DNA of 64,000 nt from Amorphophallus konjac (lineage: Eukaryota; Streptophyta; Magnoliopsida; Alismatales; Araceae), in the NCBI GenBank assembly GCA_022559845.1, contig JAHNEJ010001739.1, positions 238,371 to 302,370 on the forward strand, written 5' to 3'. Shown here piece after piece: positions 14,042-25,588 of this stretch. Each line of letters starts with the position of its first letter. The stretch's first letter is position 1. The position numbers and the translations under genes are program-made. The notes beneath the pieces are model-generated. The model ran no database searches. It was not told the DNA's origin and worked only from the letters and a program-made list of their open reading frames with translations.

Positions 14042-14420
14042 GACGTAACCAAGGTTTGCCGACCCGGTCGACCCGGCCGACCCGGTCACGGCGCGGGACG
14101 GGTCGGGTCGGCCGGGTCGCACAGCGACCCGGTCCGCTCCCTCGGGCTCTCGGCGCGTGATTTTTTATTTTTTTTAAAATTATTAATAATTTTTTTGAAA
14201 GATTAAATGTTATATATATTTAAAAATATTAGAATGTAGAGTTTTTTTATGATAATAGATCCATACTAAATTACACATAATTAATTATATAAAAATTACA
14301 TATTACACCACTTAATTAAACATCCTATTATATATAATACATAAAAATTTATTTCAATTACTAAATATGTAAAAGTAAACAGTGACATAATAATGACATT
14401 CATTCATGAAGTATAAAATA

Positions 14421-14590
14421 CAAAAACTCACTAATCCTAGTCATCTGTGAAGCCCGAATCCCAAAACTCACTCATTCTCCTCATCTGTGTAGCCCGAATC
14501 CCAAAACTCACTAATCCTCATCATCAGTGAAGTCCGAATCCCAAAACTCACTAATCCTCGTCATCAGTGAAGCATGAATCCCAAAACTCA
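14421..14590. repeat. Four 40-bp tandem repeats
   Basis: Units start at 14421, 14461, 14501 and 14541, each CCAAAACTCACT-N-TCATCAGTGAAG-like, with a partial fifth. On the minus strand they repeat the codons for the acidic tail of the small BED-finger protein (FWDSCFTDDED). Because 40 is not a multiple of three, each unit changes frame, and the stop in the first unit ends the protein. Confidence 0.75.
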
Positions 14591-15120
14591 TCATCAGATA
14601 CATGAGACTGATCACCCGTATAATCTAACTCTATCCTAGTGGGTGGAGGTACATGTGGGTGGGACTGAAAATATGTAACCATCTGAACAAATGATGGGTC
14701 GTGTGCTGCGGTGGAGGGTACATGAAAATCTGTAAAAAAAGTCATCACTACATCTATAGCTTCAATTCTATCATGTGCGACTGCTGCTGGTGCTGGTGCT
14801 GCTCGAACTCTGGACGTGGAGGAAGATCCTGCTCCGCCCTGTGCTCGTGGTGGAGGTACCCGGGACGTAGAAGAAGATGTCCTGGGTGTGCTACGAGAAC
14901 CATATCTATCCTGTAACTGTGTCCGAAAGGAATGTCGGACATCTCCCGGAACTCGGTCGCATGCACGAACATCGCGTCCCACTCCCGTAAGGTGCTCCGC
15001 AAACCTGTGTATGCCGGTGACGCGATGTTCGCAGTATCTACAGTGCACATGTCCATCACCCTCAACAGAGTATCCATGCTCCCACGCAGGGTGACGCCGT
15101 CCGTCCATGATGACCTGCAA
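14551..15120 (-). CDS. Small BED-type zinc-finger protein of the hAT element
   Basis: This 189-residue frame ends with the acidic tail DDEFWDSCFTDDED. Near its start are W-E-H-G, C-R-Y-C and spaced histidines (HRFAEHL), the aromatic-C2-H pattern of BED fingers, DNA-binding domains of hAT transposases and host factors derived from them. A Ser/Arg/Pro-rich linker follows (about residues 75-110). A splice acceptor (TCATTTGCAG) sits immediately before GTCATCATGG, so the true start may be ATG at about 15108, or this may be a downstream exon of the transposase transcript whose upstream part stops at 15235. Position inside the hAT and shared strand suggest a role in end recognition or as a regulator. 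That role is inferred. Confidence 0.6.
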   Translation of the reverse strand: MQVIMDGRRHPAWEHGYSVEGDGHVHCRYCEHRVTGIHRFAEHLTGVGRDVRACDRVPGDVRHSFRTQLQDRYGSRSTPRTSSSTSRVPPPRAQGGAGSSSTSRVRAAPAPAAVAHDRIEAIDVVMTFFTDFHVPSTAAHDPSFVQMVTYFQSHPHVPPPTRIELDYTGDQSHVSDDEFWDSCFTDDED

Positions 15121-15715
15121 ATGATGTAAAAGTTTACATTAGTGATTTCAATGATAAGTACAGAACTCTATATATGAAGAAATCTACAATTAATTATTAG
15201 TTAGTTATATATATAGCCAAATGACACATACTAATTAAGAGTATGGACCCAAACTGGGCCAGTGCCCATCTCCAAACAATTTGACATTAAACGTGGTACG
15301 CAGATAGGACAGATAGTCTTCATAGCGCATTGAACCTGAATAGTTCTCCCAATACATGCGTACGTAGTATTCATACTGCTGTGAACCTTGTGCGTACACG
15401 ACCTCTACTGGCGCAGCTGCGGCATAAGGATATGGATACGATGGGAAAAATGAACTACTGTTATCTGAGTCGCCATGATACATCGGCTGTTGCGGCTATG
15501 ACCGTCCATACGAGCTTCCAGATCCCTGGGAGTCATGTGTGCTCATGCTCTCAAAATCAGACAACATGCCTTGATAGCTGGTACTGTCTGCAACCGAACT
15601 TTCATAGTATGGATCCCAATGATCAGTTGCCCGTCGCTGCCGTAGAGCACCATGGTCCTCATCTTGCGTGGCATGTGTGAAGTGCTGCTCCTCTGTCCAT
15701 GCGGCATGTTGACGG

Positions 15716-16262
15716 TGACGCGGCGGCGATGTGGAAGACGGATCGTCGGCACTCCGGGACGCGGACGGGACGGGAACGGATAACTGCTATCTCACACAGC
15801 TCGGCCTCACGCCGGACGGTCTCACACCGGACGACACTCAGATCTCACGAAAATGAGAAGAGAGGGAAGGAGAGGGGTGAACAAAGGGGCAAGGCTCCTT
15901 TAACACAAAAGCTTTCATTCATTCATACAACATCATACGTAACACATCCCTTGGCCTCCTATTTATAGGAAAGGCCTATTACACACATACCATATAACTT
16001 CCACTTATTGTACTTATGTCCTAGCCTAATAAGACAAGACTCACCAACCCTATATTGACTTTGTGGGTTTAATAAAATACACACTTTGACTATGACTAGC
16101 CTAATACAACAAAAGTAAATAATACATGTATTACTACATGTATTTTACACACAATACATACGCAATACATAAATATGTGACGCCAAGTCTTCAGGCGAAT
16201 TTCCGAGTCACAAGCTCGGTGCGGGGGTGCGGCATCCGGTAGCGGGCCCGGTGTTCCCACCA
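15716..16262 (-). repeat. 3' LTR of the chromovirus
   Basis: Plus-strand ends are TGACGCGGCG and TTCCCACCA. On the minus strand the TATA box lies in GGCCTTTCCTATAAATAGGAG (about 15954-15974). The pol frame reads past the polypurine tract into this LTR and stops at 16208. Confidence 0.85.
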
Positions 16263-16786
16263 ACCCTCTCGGGGCGGCTGGAACTCGACTCCGTCGAGTA
16301 AGGGGGGACACTACTGTGGTAGGGCCCCAGCAGATCTGGATCGAGGCGCTGGAGATCTTCCCAGCTGATCCAGGAATCATCAGACGGTGGACGGTCCCGC
16401 CAGCGGACAAGGTATCGCTGGTACTCCCTGCTCCGTGTAGTGGTCACCTGCTCATCCAGTATCCTCTCAATATGCTCGCGCGGTGCTCTCAAGGATGTAG
16501 GACGCATAGGGGTGGGCTCACTCTCAAGGGGAGGAGAAGGCTCGAAAGAGTCACGAGGAATCGCTGTGGGTTCCTTGTAGGCCATTAGGTCTACCACATT
16601 AAAGGTCGAGCTAATCCCCTTTTCGGGAGGTAAGTCCACAACATAGGCATTGGCGTTAATCTTCCGCAGAATTGGGAAGGGACCATCACTACATGCTTGT
16701 AACCTTTTAACGGCTCCCGAGGGGAGTCGTTCAGGCTGGGCCCGTACCATAACCAAGTCACATTCTTGAGATTCATGGTGACGCAT
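16208..16786 (-). pseudogene. Chromovirus integrase C-terminus with chromodomain
   Basis: This 192-codon frame starts in the linker after the integrase core. The GPF-I-R-KIN-NAYVVDLP stretch is the GPY/F module of Ty3/gypsy integrases. The chromodomain follows: ILDEQVTT...YLVRWRDRPPSDDSWISWEDL, with the aromatic residues expected of a canonical histone-tail-binding chromodomain. Such domains steer integration toward marked chromatin. The frame continues through the polypurine tract and terminates 55 bp inside the 3' LTR. Upstream integrase core, RNase H and reverse transcriptase are absent, so the product is a remnant. Confidence 0.75.
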
Positions 16787-17202
16787 ATGTGAATCAGCTG
16801 ACTAATGACGTGATGTGCAAACTCTTCGGCTGACTTGGACAGTCTAGACTCGAGGGGAAGGTTGGGTAGGGTGGACCCAGGGGTAAGCTCAATAGCGTGT
16901 TGTACATCACACATGGGAGGGAGTTGAGAAGGCAACTCCTCGGGGACGATGCCTTGGACGTCCGGCAGTATGGCCGGGTCTTCAGTTGGGACTGAGACTT
17001 GAGACTCCTCGGGTGTGATGGTGACGTCAACAGCCAAAACAGGAGTACCCTCAGCAACCCCGCTGTTTAACTCACCGACATTTATGGAGTCAAGGCGTCT
17101 AACTTGGTCATGACTAACCTTAGGGGCCTCAGAAACGGGTGTGACAGATGCAGGAGAAGAGGGAAGGGGAGGTTTCCCTTCAGTGGGAGTTTGGAGATTC
17201 TC

Positions 17203-17607
17203 CTAAATTTTGGGAGCTCCGGTGGGGGTGGAGGTGGAACGCTTTCCAGGGGTCACCTTTGGGGGTGCCGGGTACAACATAATCTTCTTCCCGTTGTAGG
17301 AGAAGGAACACTGATTGGACCGACCAAAGGTAGTGAGGTCTACATCATAGATCCATGGTCGTCCTAAGATGATGCTCCCGGCCTTCATCGTCATTACGTC
17401 ACATAAGATTTGTCCTTGGTAGGACTGGAATTGGATGGGAATGACACATGTGGTGGTGACTGGGATAGAAGTGTCATCGACCCAAGTCACGTTGTATGGC
17501 CTTGGATGAGGGTGCATAGGTAGACCTAAACGGGAGACAAAGTCTGAAGAGACTGCATTGATACAGCTCCCATTGTCAATGATTACCTTACAGGGATGAG
17601 AGTTCAC
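17203..17607 (-). pseudogene. Retroviral-type aspartic protease segment
   Basis: The frame reads CKVIIDNGSCINAVSSDF, where IDNGS replaces the usual DTGA/DSGS active-site motif, a variant common in plant chromovirus proteases. The flap-side sequence GSIILGRPWIYDVD follows, a hallmark of Ty3/gypsy proteases. The protease would release the Gag-Pol products. A short upstream frame (17620-17817) belongs to the same region. Directly downstream, where reverse transcriptase should begin, the sequence jumps to a Pro/Glu/Ser-rich linker (about 17057-16790) and then to the integrase end. This marks a large internal deletion. Confidence 0.7.
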
Positions 17608-17819
17608 CAGGATGTAGGTTTAGAAAATAGAGGTTCGACGCCAATCGTCCTCTTGGGGTGTTGAGAGACAATGAACTATACCCAATCTTTTCTCGCTAGA
17701 ACTCTCGAAAATGTCTCCTACCTGCATGTACTCGACATGCGTGCCATCAAATCTTACATCCATTTCCTCAAACTGGGTGATGAGGTCAGGATCGGCCATA
17801 TATCTTTCCTGTTCCATGC

Positions 17820-19604
17820 GTTCTAGGCGGCCTTAATGAATTCCTAGACCGACGTGGCAGACACGAGCTCGGACCTAGATGATGCAATCTTGGGACCGAC
17901 AATTAGCAAGGTGTGGACCCAGCTGATATGTAAAGGGATCGGCCAAGGGAAAGTTGCTCGCCCGTAGGCGAAGTAGTTGTGGAACTACCTCCTGACAATT
18001 AGGGTGCCCTAATGCGGCAGTCTAGGGCCTAAGGATGGGTGCAAGCAAGCTCTCGCTTTCCGTCCACAGCGATGCACTCAGAAGACTGGCTGCATGGATC
18101 GGACTCTCTCTCACTTCGTCGCGCGGCAAATGATAAGGATACTAAATAAGCAAGTGATTTGGAGCACGTACCTAGCTAGACTGAAAAGTCTAACTCCGAT
18201 CGGAGACGAGGGCGAGTGGGGACGTGCGGGTCCGCACGGCGTCGATGAAGCTTGACCGGTTACAAAAATTCACTCCACGCAGGGAGGATTTACTTATTAC
18301 AGACCACTCAAAATTTCCCGCGCAAGGGAACAAATCAATCCAGACTTTCTCCGCGCAGGGCGACTTAGGGGCACTCACACTCCGTGAATGACGGAATATG
18401 TGTCAGCGATCGGACGGCTCAACCGTTGATCGAGCCGTAATTGTGGACTTCGGGTGCCACCTCAATAAGTTAAAAGATATGTAAATATATATAGATATAT
18501 ATAAGATTATATATATCATATATATATATTATATATATTCAACTCTTTCTTTTTTTTTCTTTTCACACGTTTTGTTTTATTTGTCAAACCTTCACTTTTC
18601 TTTTTTTCAACACTTCAACTACTCTTTTTGACTTCTTCTGAACCCCCCCCCCCTTTTTTTTTTTTCAAACTTCACGGGCTCTCTCACCGAATTCCACGGC
18701 GGAAAGTGGGGGTGAGGAGAGGGAGGTGAGACAGAAAGAGAGAGGGGGAGAGGAGGCCCGCCGGTGGAGGTTCACGGTGGCCGGTGGGGTGGCGGTTGGC
18801 CGGAGGCGGCTACCGCGGCGAGGGTGGAGGCCGGGTGGCTGCGGGGGCACCGGCTGGAGCGGGGTTGGCAGAGGGAGAGGGCGGGGTGCCCGCTGTGGGG
18901 GCCGGCGCGCTGGAGGTGGGCGTTGGAGGCCGGAGGCGAGCAGGGCGTCGGCCGCAGTGGGTAGGCACCCGGTTGCTCGTGGGCGGAGGCGCAGGTAGGC
19001 GGGCGGGGGTGCCGAGGGCGGGACCGCCGAGGCGGTTGGGGCGGGCGCGCCTGGGGGCGTCTGGGCGCGGTAGGCAGGGCCGGAGCGGGCTGGCGCGGGC
19101 AGGGCGCGGGTGCGTGCGAGCTCGGGCGGGCCCTGGCTGGGCGCGGCGGTTGAGCGCGGGGCGCCGGGGCGGGCCAGGCGGCGTCGTGCGGTGGCGGAGG
19201 GGCCCTGGCCGTTGCGGCCAGGGGAGAATTTGAAAGGGGCACGGGCGACGATGCCCGGCCCCTGCGAACAGAAAAAGGAAAAATTTTTTTTAAACCTTTC
19301 TTTGAACCGAGAGAGAGAGAACAGAGAGAGATATTAAGAGAGAGTGATTAAAGGGAGAGAGAGATTAACAGAGAGGGAACTTGAGAGAAATGGAGAGAGA
19401 GAAGGAACGTAGCAGGGAATGGCTTTTTTTTTTCTTTAAAAGTTTTTTTTCTCTATTTTTTTTCCTCTCAACCACAGATCCTTCTGCTACTCTTCTCTTT
19501 TTTTGTTTCTTTTTTTTTTCACTCAAGCAACCTAGAGAGAAAGAGAGACGACGTCGGGGACGTCGGGTCGTCGGAGACGCCGGTGTTGGGCTCTGATACC
19601 AATT
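17820..19604 (-). other. Chromovirus leader and gag-side region without a recognisable gag
   Basis: Between the 5' LTR and the protease I see no capsid or zinc-knuckle motif. The region holds an AT dinucleotide stretch (18480-18545), an 11-base C run followed by T's (18643 on), and an extremely GC-rich block (18700-19250) open in several frames with Pro/Ala/Arg-rich products. It ends in a GA-rich leader (19300-19400). The long frames follow from base composition and are not called as genes. Confidence 0.5.
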
Positions 19605-20151
19605 TGACGCGGCGACGACGTGGAAGACGGATCGTCGGCACTCCGGGACGCGGACGGGACAGGAACGGATAACTGCTATCTCACACAGCTCGGCCTCACG
19701 CCGGACGGTCTCACACCGGGTGACACTCAGATCTCACGAAAATGAGAAGAGAGGGAAGGAGAGGGGTGAACAAAGGGGCAAGGCTCCTTTAACACAAAAG
19801 CTTTCATTCATTCATACAACATCATACGTAACACATCCCTTGGCCTCCTATTTATAGGAAAGGCCTATTACACACATACCATATAACTTCCACTTATTGT
19901 ACTTATGTCCTAGCCTAATAAGACAAGACTCACCAACCCTATATTGACTTTGTGGGTTTAATAAAATACACACTTTGACTATGACTAGCCTAATACAACA
20001 AAAGTAAATAATACATGTATTACTACATGTATTTTACACACAATACATACGTAATACATAAATATGTGACGCCAAGTCTTCAGGCGAATTTCCGAGTCAC
20101 AAGCTCGGTGCGGGGGTGTGGCATCCGGTAGCGGGCCCGGTGTCCCCACCA
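19605..20151 (-). repeat. 5' LTR of the chromovirus
   Basis: This LTR is the same length (547 bp) as the left one, with ~8 differences. The primer binding site lies two bases beyond its U5 end on the minus strand. Confidence 0.85.
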
Positions 20152-23100
20152 GACGGCCCCCACGACCTCTACTATGACCACTGTTGTACTCTCTGCCATC
20201 AGCACTAGTATCCTCACCACGACTCCGTTGACCACCTTCACCACCGCCACCTCCATGGGATGAAGACCCTGTCGGTGTACTATCATCATCGGAGTCATGA
20301 CTCCCACTGATGCGGGGCTCAACAGAGGGCTCGGGAGTGTCGTCATCTGCATTGGGATCTAATGTCTCAATGTCTGCAACATCTATCGAATTTAATGGTG
20401 GTCCCTTGTCCTTCTTGCTGGTGAATAATATGGTCCATGATGATTTTTTCTTCTGTGGAGCAGGGGGCGGCTTACCTGCGGCATGTTGTGTCCCTCTAGA
20501 TGCCTGAGAAGTAGAAGCCTGCTTAGATAATTTTTCAACTTACTTTCTATTGTGTAAGTCTGTACGTATACCTGAGACGACTTATTAGGTGCCTTAGATG
20601 TTGAGCGTCGTGGCGCAGCAGACTGAGATGGTTGTTTCGATGCTACCGAAGACTACACAATTGAAAGAAGAATATATTCTATTACCAATGAATTACATAT
20701 TAACAAATGTAGAAATGACAATATGATTTCACCTCTCTAAATGAGGAACTCCCCCTAGCCTCTCTTGAAGTGGATAATCTTCTTGGTTCCGCAGATATTG
20801 AATGCCGCGGTTCCGCAACTCGGGACCACTGTTCTCCTGCAATATTGTCATTTGTCGTACCGACCTGTAATATATTTCTTACATCATCATACATCAATAT
20901 ATGACTACGCTATCTAATGAAATTTGCGATTCAATTTTCATGTATTAATTCACCTGAGGTGGCTCATGACGCTCAATTGATGGGGGTTGCATCAATCGCT
21001 TCCATGCTGTATCATCGTACGCATAGGATGTGTATCCACCCCCAATGACAAGGTCTTCATCTAAATTAACTTCATCATCACGTCCCATTGCTGACTCGTC
21101 ACCACCCAAATGCACATGGGTGTCATCTCCCTCCCCCACTGCCTCTTGTACAGCTGATGCGAGAAAAGTATTAGGCCGTGGTGTCTCGCCAGGTTCTTCA
21201 GCCTCCTCGTCCAATTCTGCCTCACCACGCTCGGTTGTGGCTCTTGCAACCCATGCTACCATAGGGTCATCATCGTCTCGCAAGTACACAACATCCGTTG
21301 GGTCGTAATCTCCCTCTCCTCTCCTTGTATCCATTTGTACATGCCGGACCTTTAGCCTCATGTTGTAATGAACATACACCATTTTATCTAGCATGCGGTG
21401 TGTTAGCCTATTCCTCAGCTTAGTATGTAAGAAGGAGAACGTCGACCAATTCCGCTCACACCCACTCGACGAGGATGTTTGCGATAGAACTCTCATTGCG
21501 ATCTTCCTTAATACGGGTGCACTTGTGCCGTAATTTAGCCACCACTCAGCTGTGTTTAAGATAGATCACGTACAATATAATAATTAGATGTAAAAATTAC
21601 TTCTCGAGATATAGAAGGTACATTGTGAAGACACATTATCTGGGTCGAGTCTGTCACGACTGGCCATGGCATTAGGTGTCGCAAATGAACCAATTGCCTC
21701 TCTAAATGTTTTCATCTGCATTATCAAAAAATATGAATCGTATATTTCATTTAATATTGTCAATGTTAAAATATCCAAGTATACCTCATTCAACGCATCA
21801 GCAGCATCTGTTGGGGTGAAAGACAACCGGTCTACCACAATGTTGACCGATTCTATCAACGTATCGTCATAAGCAAGGCCCCGAGGATATTGGAAGGCCG
21901 GATGTAGATAGTACGCTGCAATCGTAAGATAATGAATTACATATTAGTATCAAATGAAAATCACAGCTCATTGATTGGACGAGAATGTAAGTGTTTACCT
22001 GCCATGTGAAGATCGCGGCTCATTTGTCTGTCCCATCTGTCCTCCACAATCTCTAGAATGGTGGGTCCATATTTTTTGGACGTTGTAAGGATCTTCCGCT
22101 TGGTAGCTTCTATTTTGATGTACACCAACCCCATGGTTGGTACTCTATCCCCATCCACACATCGCAGTATCTCATACAGTGGCTCTATCAATGACACTAA
22201 TACCTTCACTCTATCCCAAAAATTCGAGGTGTTGACAATCCCCTCGACCTCCGCCTTCATGTGAAGCAGCAAAAGAGGAACTCGGCCAGGTCTCACCTCT
22301 AAACATTTGCTTCAACCCATCCTTGTGCTTCAGTAGGCTCTGTAATGCGATGTAGTTGGTGGTAAATCGTGTGATGCCAGGCCTCAACAGTTCGCCGCCA
22401 CAATGCTCCCTCATCCATGCCAATACAAGTGTGTGGTTGTAGATATATTTCGTGATTTTTTGTGCCACATCGACCACAGATTTTACCATACGAAGCTGCC
22501 TAATCTCCTTCAGCATCAGATCTACACAATGTGCTGCACAAGGGGTCCAGAAAATGTGCCGTTTTTTCTTCATTAGCTCCTCCCCAGCCTTCTTATAGTT
22601 CGACCCATTGTCAGTCACCCCTTGCACAATGTACTCCTCCCCAATCTCAGTCACCACTTGCTCCATCAATGACAAAATATATTGGTGACTGTGAATTTGA
22701 CCAGACGCATCCACTGATTTGTGAAAGAATACCTGTCTGTCACAATAAACAAGGAAGTTGATCAGGCTAGATTTTGTGGTACCTGACCATCCATCACACA
22801 TCAGTGTGACTCCGTACTTTGTCCATTTCTGCTTGAATGAGTCAATGTAACTCTTGATCTCAGCAACTTGTTCATCAAGATATACGCCAGCCAATTCTCT
22901 CGTTGTAGGTGACTGCATGTGTAGTCCAAAGACCTGTGCTTCCTGAAACATTGGCTTGTAGTAAGGGCTATTGGCTGCATTGAAAGGCAGACCCGCGTGG
23001 TGCCACCATTTTGCAACAGCCTGACCAAGTTTCCATTTAGGTCCCTTCTGGCCATATGCATCGTCCATCCTCGTTTGCTTGTCATGCTCTCGGGATAGTG

Positions 23101-24499
23101 CACCGGGCTCCACATCTTCAATGTTGATCGATTGTGTCCTTTTTCTTTGTGTCCACGAGTCACCAGTCAATAAACTCCTTATGCCTCCTGGTTGTCGAGT
23201 CGTAGATGAACCACCACTCCCTGATGCTCCGGTCCTCGCCGCCTCGCGACTACAGACTATAGTCTCCTCGGGATGTCTTGACTCTTCCCTGCTCTGACGT
23301 ACTGCCTCACGAAACTCGGCTTCGTATGGATCGTTCACAGTGACATACACATTAGCCTGCTCAGTACGTGCTTGTTCGTCTTCGTCACTGGGTGTCCATG
23401 CACATTCCTCCTCGTTGCTGCCGCTTGCTATTCCACTCACTGCCGCTTGATCCATTAATTTTCTTCTTTTTTTCCTTTTCTTGCATCTCAGCTCTCTTCT
23501 CCCGCAGGTGCCTAGCCATTGCAAGTTTCACATCTCTAGGTACATGGGTACACCCAGCAACCTCAGAGTATCTTGCCCCGGCTCCTCCTGCCAAATACTT
23601 CTTCAACCGAGACACCCCTCCTCCCCGGTGTTCTATTTTACAATAGTTATAACGCCAACACCTACGGTTGCCATCCAACAAAACTCCGTGTGACCACCCA
23701 ATATCATTTGTTCGTTCCTTAGGAGCCATAGAGTGCTATCTCCTAAAATTAAGAAATACAAATTATGAAAATATATTATTTCCCATCTACAACTAACAAT
23801 GAACATAATTTCATTGTTTGCGTATCATGCAAAACTAAATTCAATATTTAATACATCTTCATATAATTTAGTTCAAAATAATATCATTATTTCTATAACA
23901 TACATATAAGGTTAATATCTATAACTAATTAGATATTTAAAATTACATCTCTAATTAAATATTTAAAATTACATCTCTAATTAAATTACATGCCACATAT
24001 AAATTATAAACATCTCCAAATAATTTACATTATACAGATAAATTAACTTTAAAATTATTTATAAAATATTCAACACTAAATTTATATTTACATTAAATTA
24101 AATTACATTATGCAATTCAATTAACTAATATACATTATGCATTTAAAAATATTTTACATCTACAACTAATAATGATATTAATATAAGTATTTCTACAACA
24201 TACAATACTAAATTTAATATTTAATATTACATTTAAATTAAATTTAATATTTAAACATGAATTGAATAACACATCAAAAAATAAATTTCTTTCTACAACA
24301 TGAATTAAATATTATTTATATTAATTCTACAAAATGAATTAAATAATACATAATCAAAATGATATTTATACAGCGCAAATTAAACAAAAATTATATTATT
24401 TGTATAACATGAATTAAATAATACATTAAATATAATATTAAATAATATAATAAAATATTTTACTATATTTTTTAATTAAAAAAACTAAAAAAATTAAAC

Positions 24500-24960
24500 A
24501 ACCCCCCCTCACCCTCCCCGCCCCCCACCGGAGGTGGCGGCGGCGGTGCAGACGCCCCCCCCCCCCTCCCCCTCTCACCCTCCCCCCTCACGGTGCAGAC
24601 GCCCCCCCTCCCCCCTCTCACGGTGCCCGCGACGCCCGCAGACGCCCCCCTCCCCCTCCCCGACGCCCGCAGACGCCCCCCCTCCCCCCCCTGACGGTGC
24701 CCGTGACGCCCGCCGCCCGCAGACGCCACCCCTCCCCCTCCCCGATGCCCGCAGACGCCCTCCCCCCCCCTCCCCCCTCTGACGGTGCCCGCGACGCCCG
24801 CCGCCCCCCCTCCCCCTCCCCGATGCCCGCAGACGCCCCCCTCCCCCTCTCACGGTGCCTGCGACGCCCGCAGACGCCCCCCCCCCCCCCCCTCACCCTT
24901 CCCCACCCCCGCGGTGGTAGATCTACACAATCCTCACCCTCCCCCACCCCCCCCTCCTCA
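24500..24960. repeat. C-rich minisatellite near the hAT 5' end
   Basis: Units of the type CAGACGCCCCCCTCCCC alternate with CGGTGCCCGCGACGCCCG over ~460 bp. Runs of 6-13 C are separated by short spacers, so the minus strand, the transposase sense strand, has dense G-runs that could form G-quadruplexes. The array lies between the transposase start (23729) and the element end (25309), where the promoter or 5' leader would be. Open frames through it encode only low-complexity peptides. Confidence 0.8.
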
Positions 24961-25462
24961 CCCTAAAATAAAAATTTAGGGCACCTACCTCTAATCGTGG
25001 GTCGTCGCTGTCGTCCGGTGCCGTCCGCCGCCGCTTTGCACCACCCACACCCGCCGGCCACCGCCTTCAAGCCGCTGCGGATGCCAGACCCGCCCGCACC
25101 CCGGCCCGCTAAATGGGCGACCCGGCACGTACGCGCCGTCCCGCACGAACCACACCGGGCCCGCCTCGACCCGCTCCGGTACGCGGCGGGACGCACGGGA
25201 CCATGCGATCCAGTGCATCCTGGCCACGACCCACCGCCCGTGCGACCCGGCGCCCGCCTGGGTCGGGTCGGGTCGGGTCGTGCGGGTCAGGACGGGACGG
25301 TAAACCGTGGACGTAACGAGACCACGGTCTACCACGGAATCCACCAAATTAGGAACATGCCTCGTCATGACCGAGCCAGGTGACAGCAGGTCAGCACAGG
25401 GCGGGGGCATATCTGCTAACATTGCAGGGCCGTCACGCAATTACGGAGAAGCTTCTATAAAC

Positions 25463-25470
25463 TATAAATA
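25463..25470 (+). promoter_or_regulatory. TATA box of the UPF0729-type gene
   Basis: TATAAATA lies 119 bp before the ATG, giving a plausible ~90-nt 5' leader. The right end of the hAT element is ~150 bp further upstream, so sequences beyond this short proximal promoter are transposon-derived. Confidence 0.5.
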
Positions 25471-25588
25471 TGAAACACCAACACGGCAGGCCGTCGCCTA
25501 CGAGTCCCGTGCGGAGATCTCCGGGAAGATCTTGCTGCAACCCTACAGCGAAGAGTCGCGATTCTAACAGCAAGAAACAGAGCAGAAA

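Larger units (their letters stand above)
15716..20151 (-). mobile_element. Chromodomain Gypsy (chromovirus) element, internally deleted
   Basis: Two 547-bp LTRs (15716-16262 and 19605-20151) flank a 3.3 kb interior. The TSD is GACGG at 15711-15715 and 20152-20156. The element reads on the minus strand: TGGTATCAGAGC (initiator-Met primer site, plus positions about 19590-19601) follows the right-hand 5' LTR. The interior retains an aspartic protease segment and the integrase C-terminus with chromodomain. The gag, reverse transcriptase, RNase H and integrase core are missing. By eye the two LTRs differ at about 8 sites (1.5%), so insertion was recent on a plant-genome scale. It lies in the tail-coding part of the hAT transposase gene. 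Confidence 0.9.
15235..23729 (-). pseudogene. hAT transposase (BED + DUF659 + hAT dimerisation), interrupted
   Basis: The enzyme would cut and paste the element in the nucleus. It starts at 23729 (MAPKERTNDIGWSHG) with a BED finger (CWRYNYCKIEHRGG...). Next comes a DUF659 region of the RNase H-like core, with readable motifs such as KYGVTLMCDGWSG, VTDNGSNYKKAGEEL and FWTPCAAHCVDLMLKEI. Further exons are recognisable: about 22296-22000, 21915-21785 (YYLHPAFQYPRG), 21715-21622 and 21549-20954. The last carries the C-terminal dimerisation signature EWWLNYG...SSSGCERNWSTF...HTKLRNRL. A Ser/Gly/Asp-rich tail runs from about 20870 to 20152 and resumes at 15715, ending PSLGPYS at 15235. Two frameshifts (about 23470 in an A-run and about 22280) and a 4.4 kb Gypsy insertion break the gene. 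Shift positions near homopolymers could be assembly errors. Confidence 0.85.
14050..25309 (-). mobile_element. hAT-superfamily DNA transposon with two BED-finger genes
   Basis: The element spans 11.26 kb, or ~6.8 kb without the nested Gypsy insertion. An 8-bp target duplication, GACGTAAC, lies at 14042-14049 and 25310-25317, the length expected for hAT. The ends are imperfect inverted repeats: CAAGGTTTGCCGACCCGG on the left, and CACGGTTTACCGTCCCG as the reverse complement of the right. Subterminal regions are crowded with GACCCGG/CGGGTC words (14060-14135 and 25245-25300), typical of transposase-binding repeats. Inside, on the minus strand, are a BED-DUF659-hAT_C transposase gene and a second small BED-finger gene. 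The coding frames contain frameshifts and the LTR insertion, so this copy cannot make a full transposase now. Confidence 0.9.

Noticed and set aside
18764..19242. Several 60-156 codon frames on both strands in the GC-rich block
   Set aside because: All are Pro/Arg/Gly/Ala-rich, overlapping and mutually exclusive. They follow from ~80% GC and lie in a retroelement leader/gag region.
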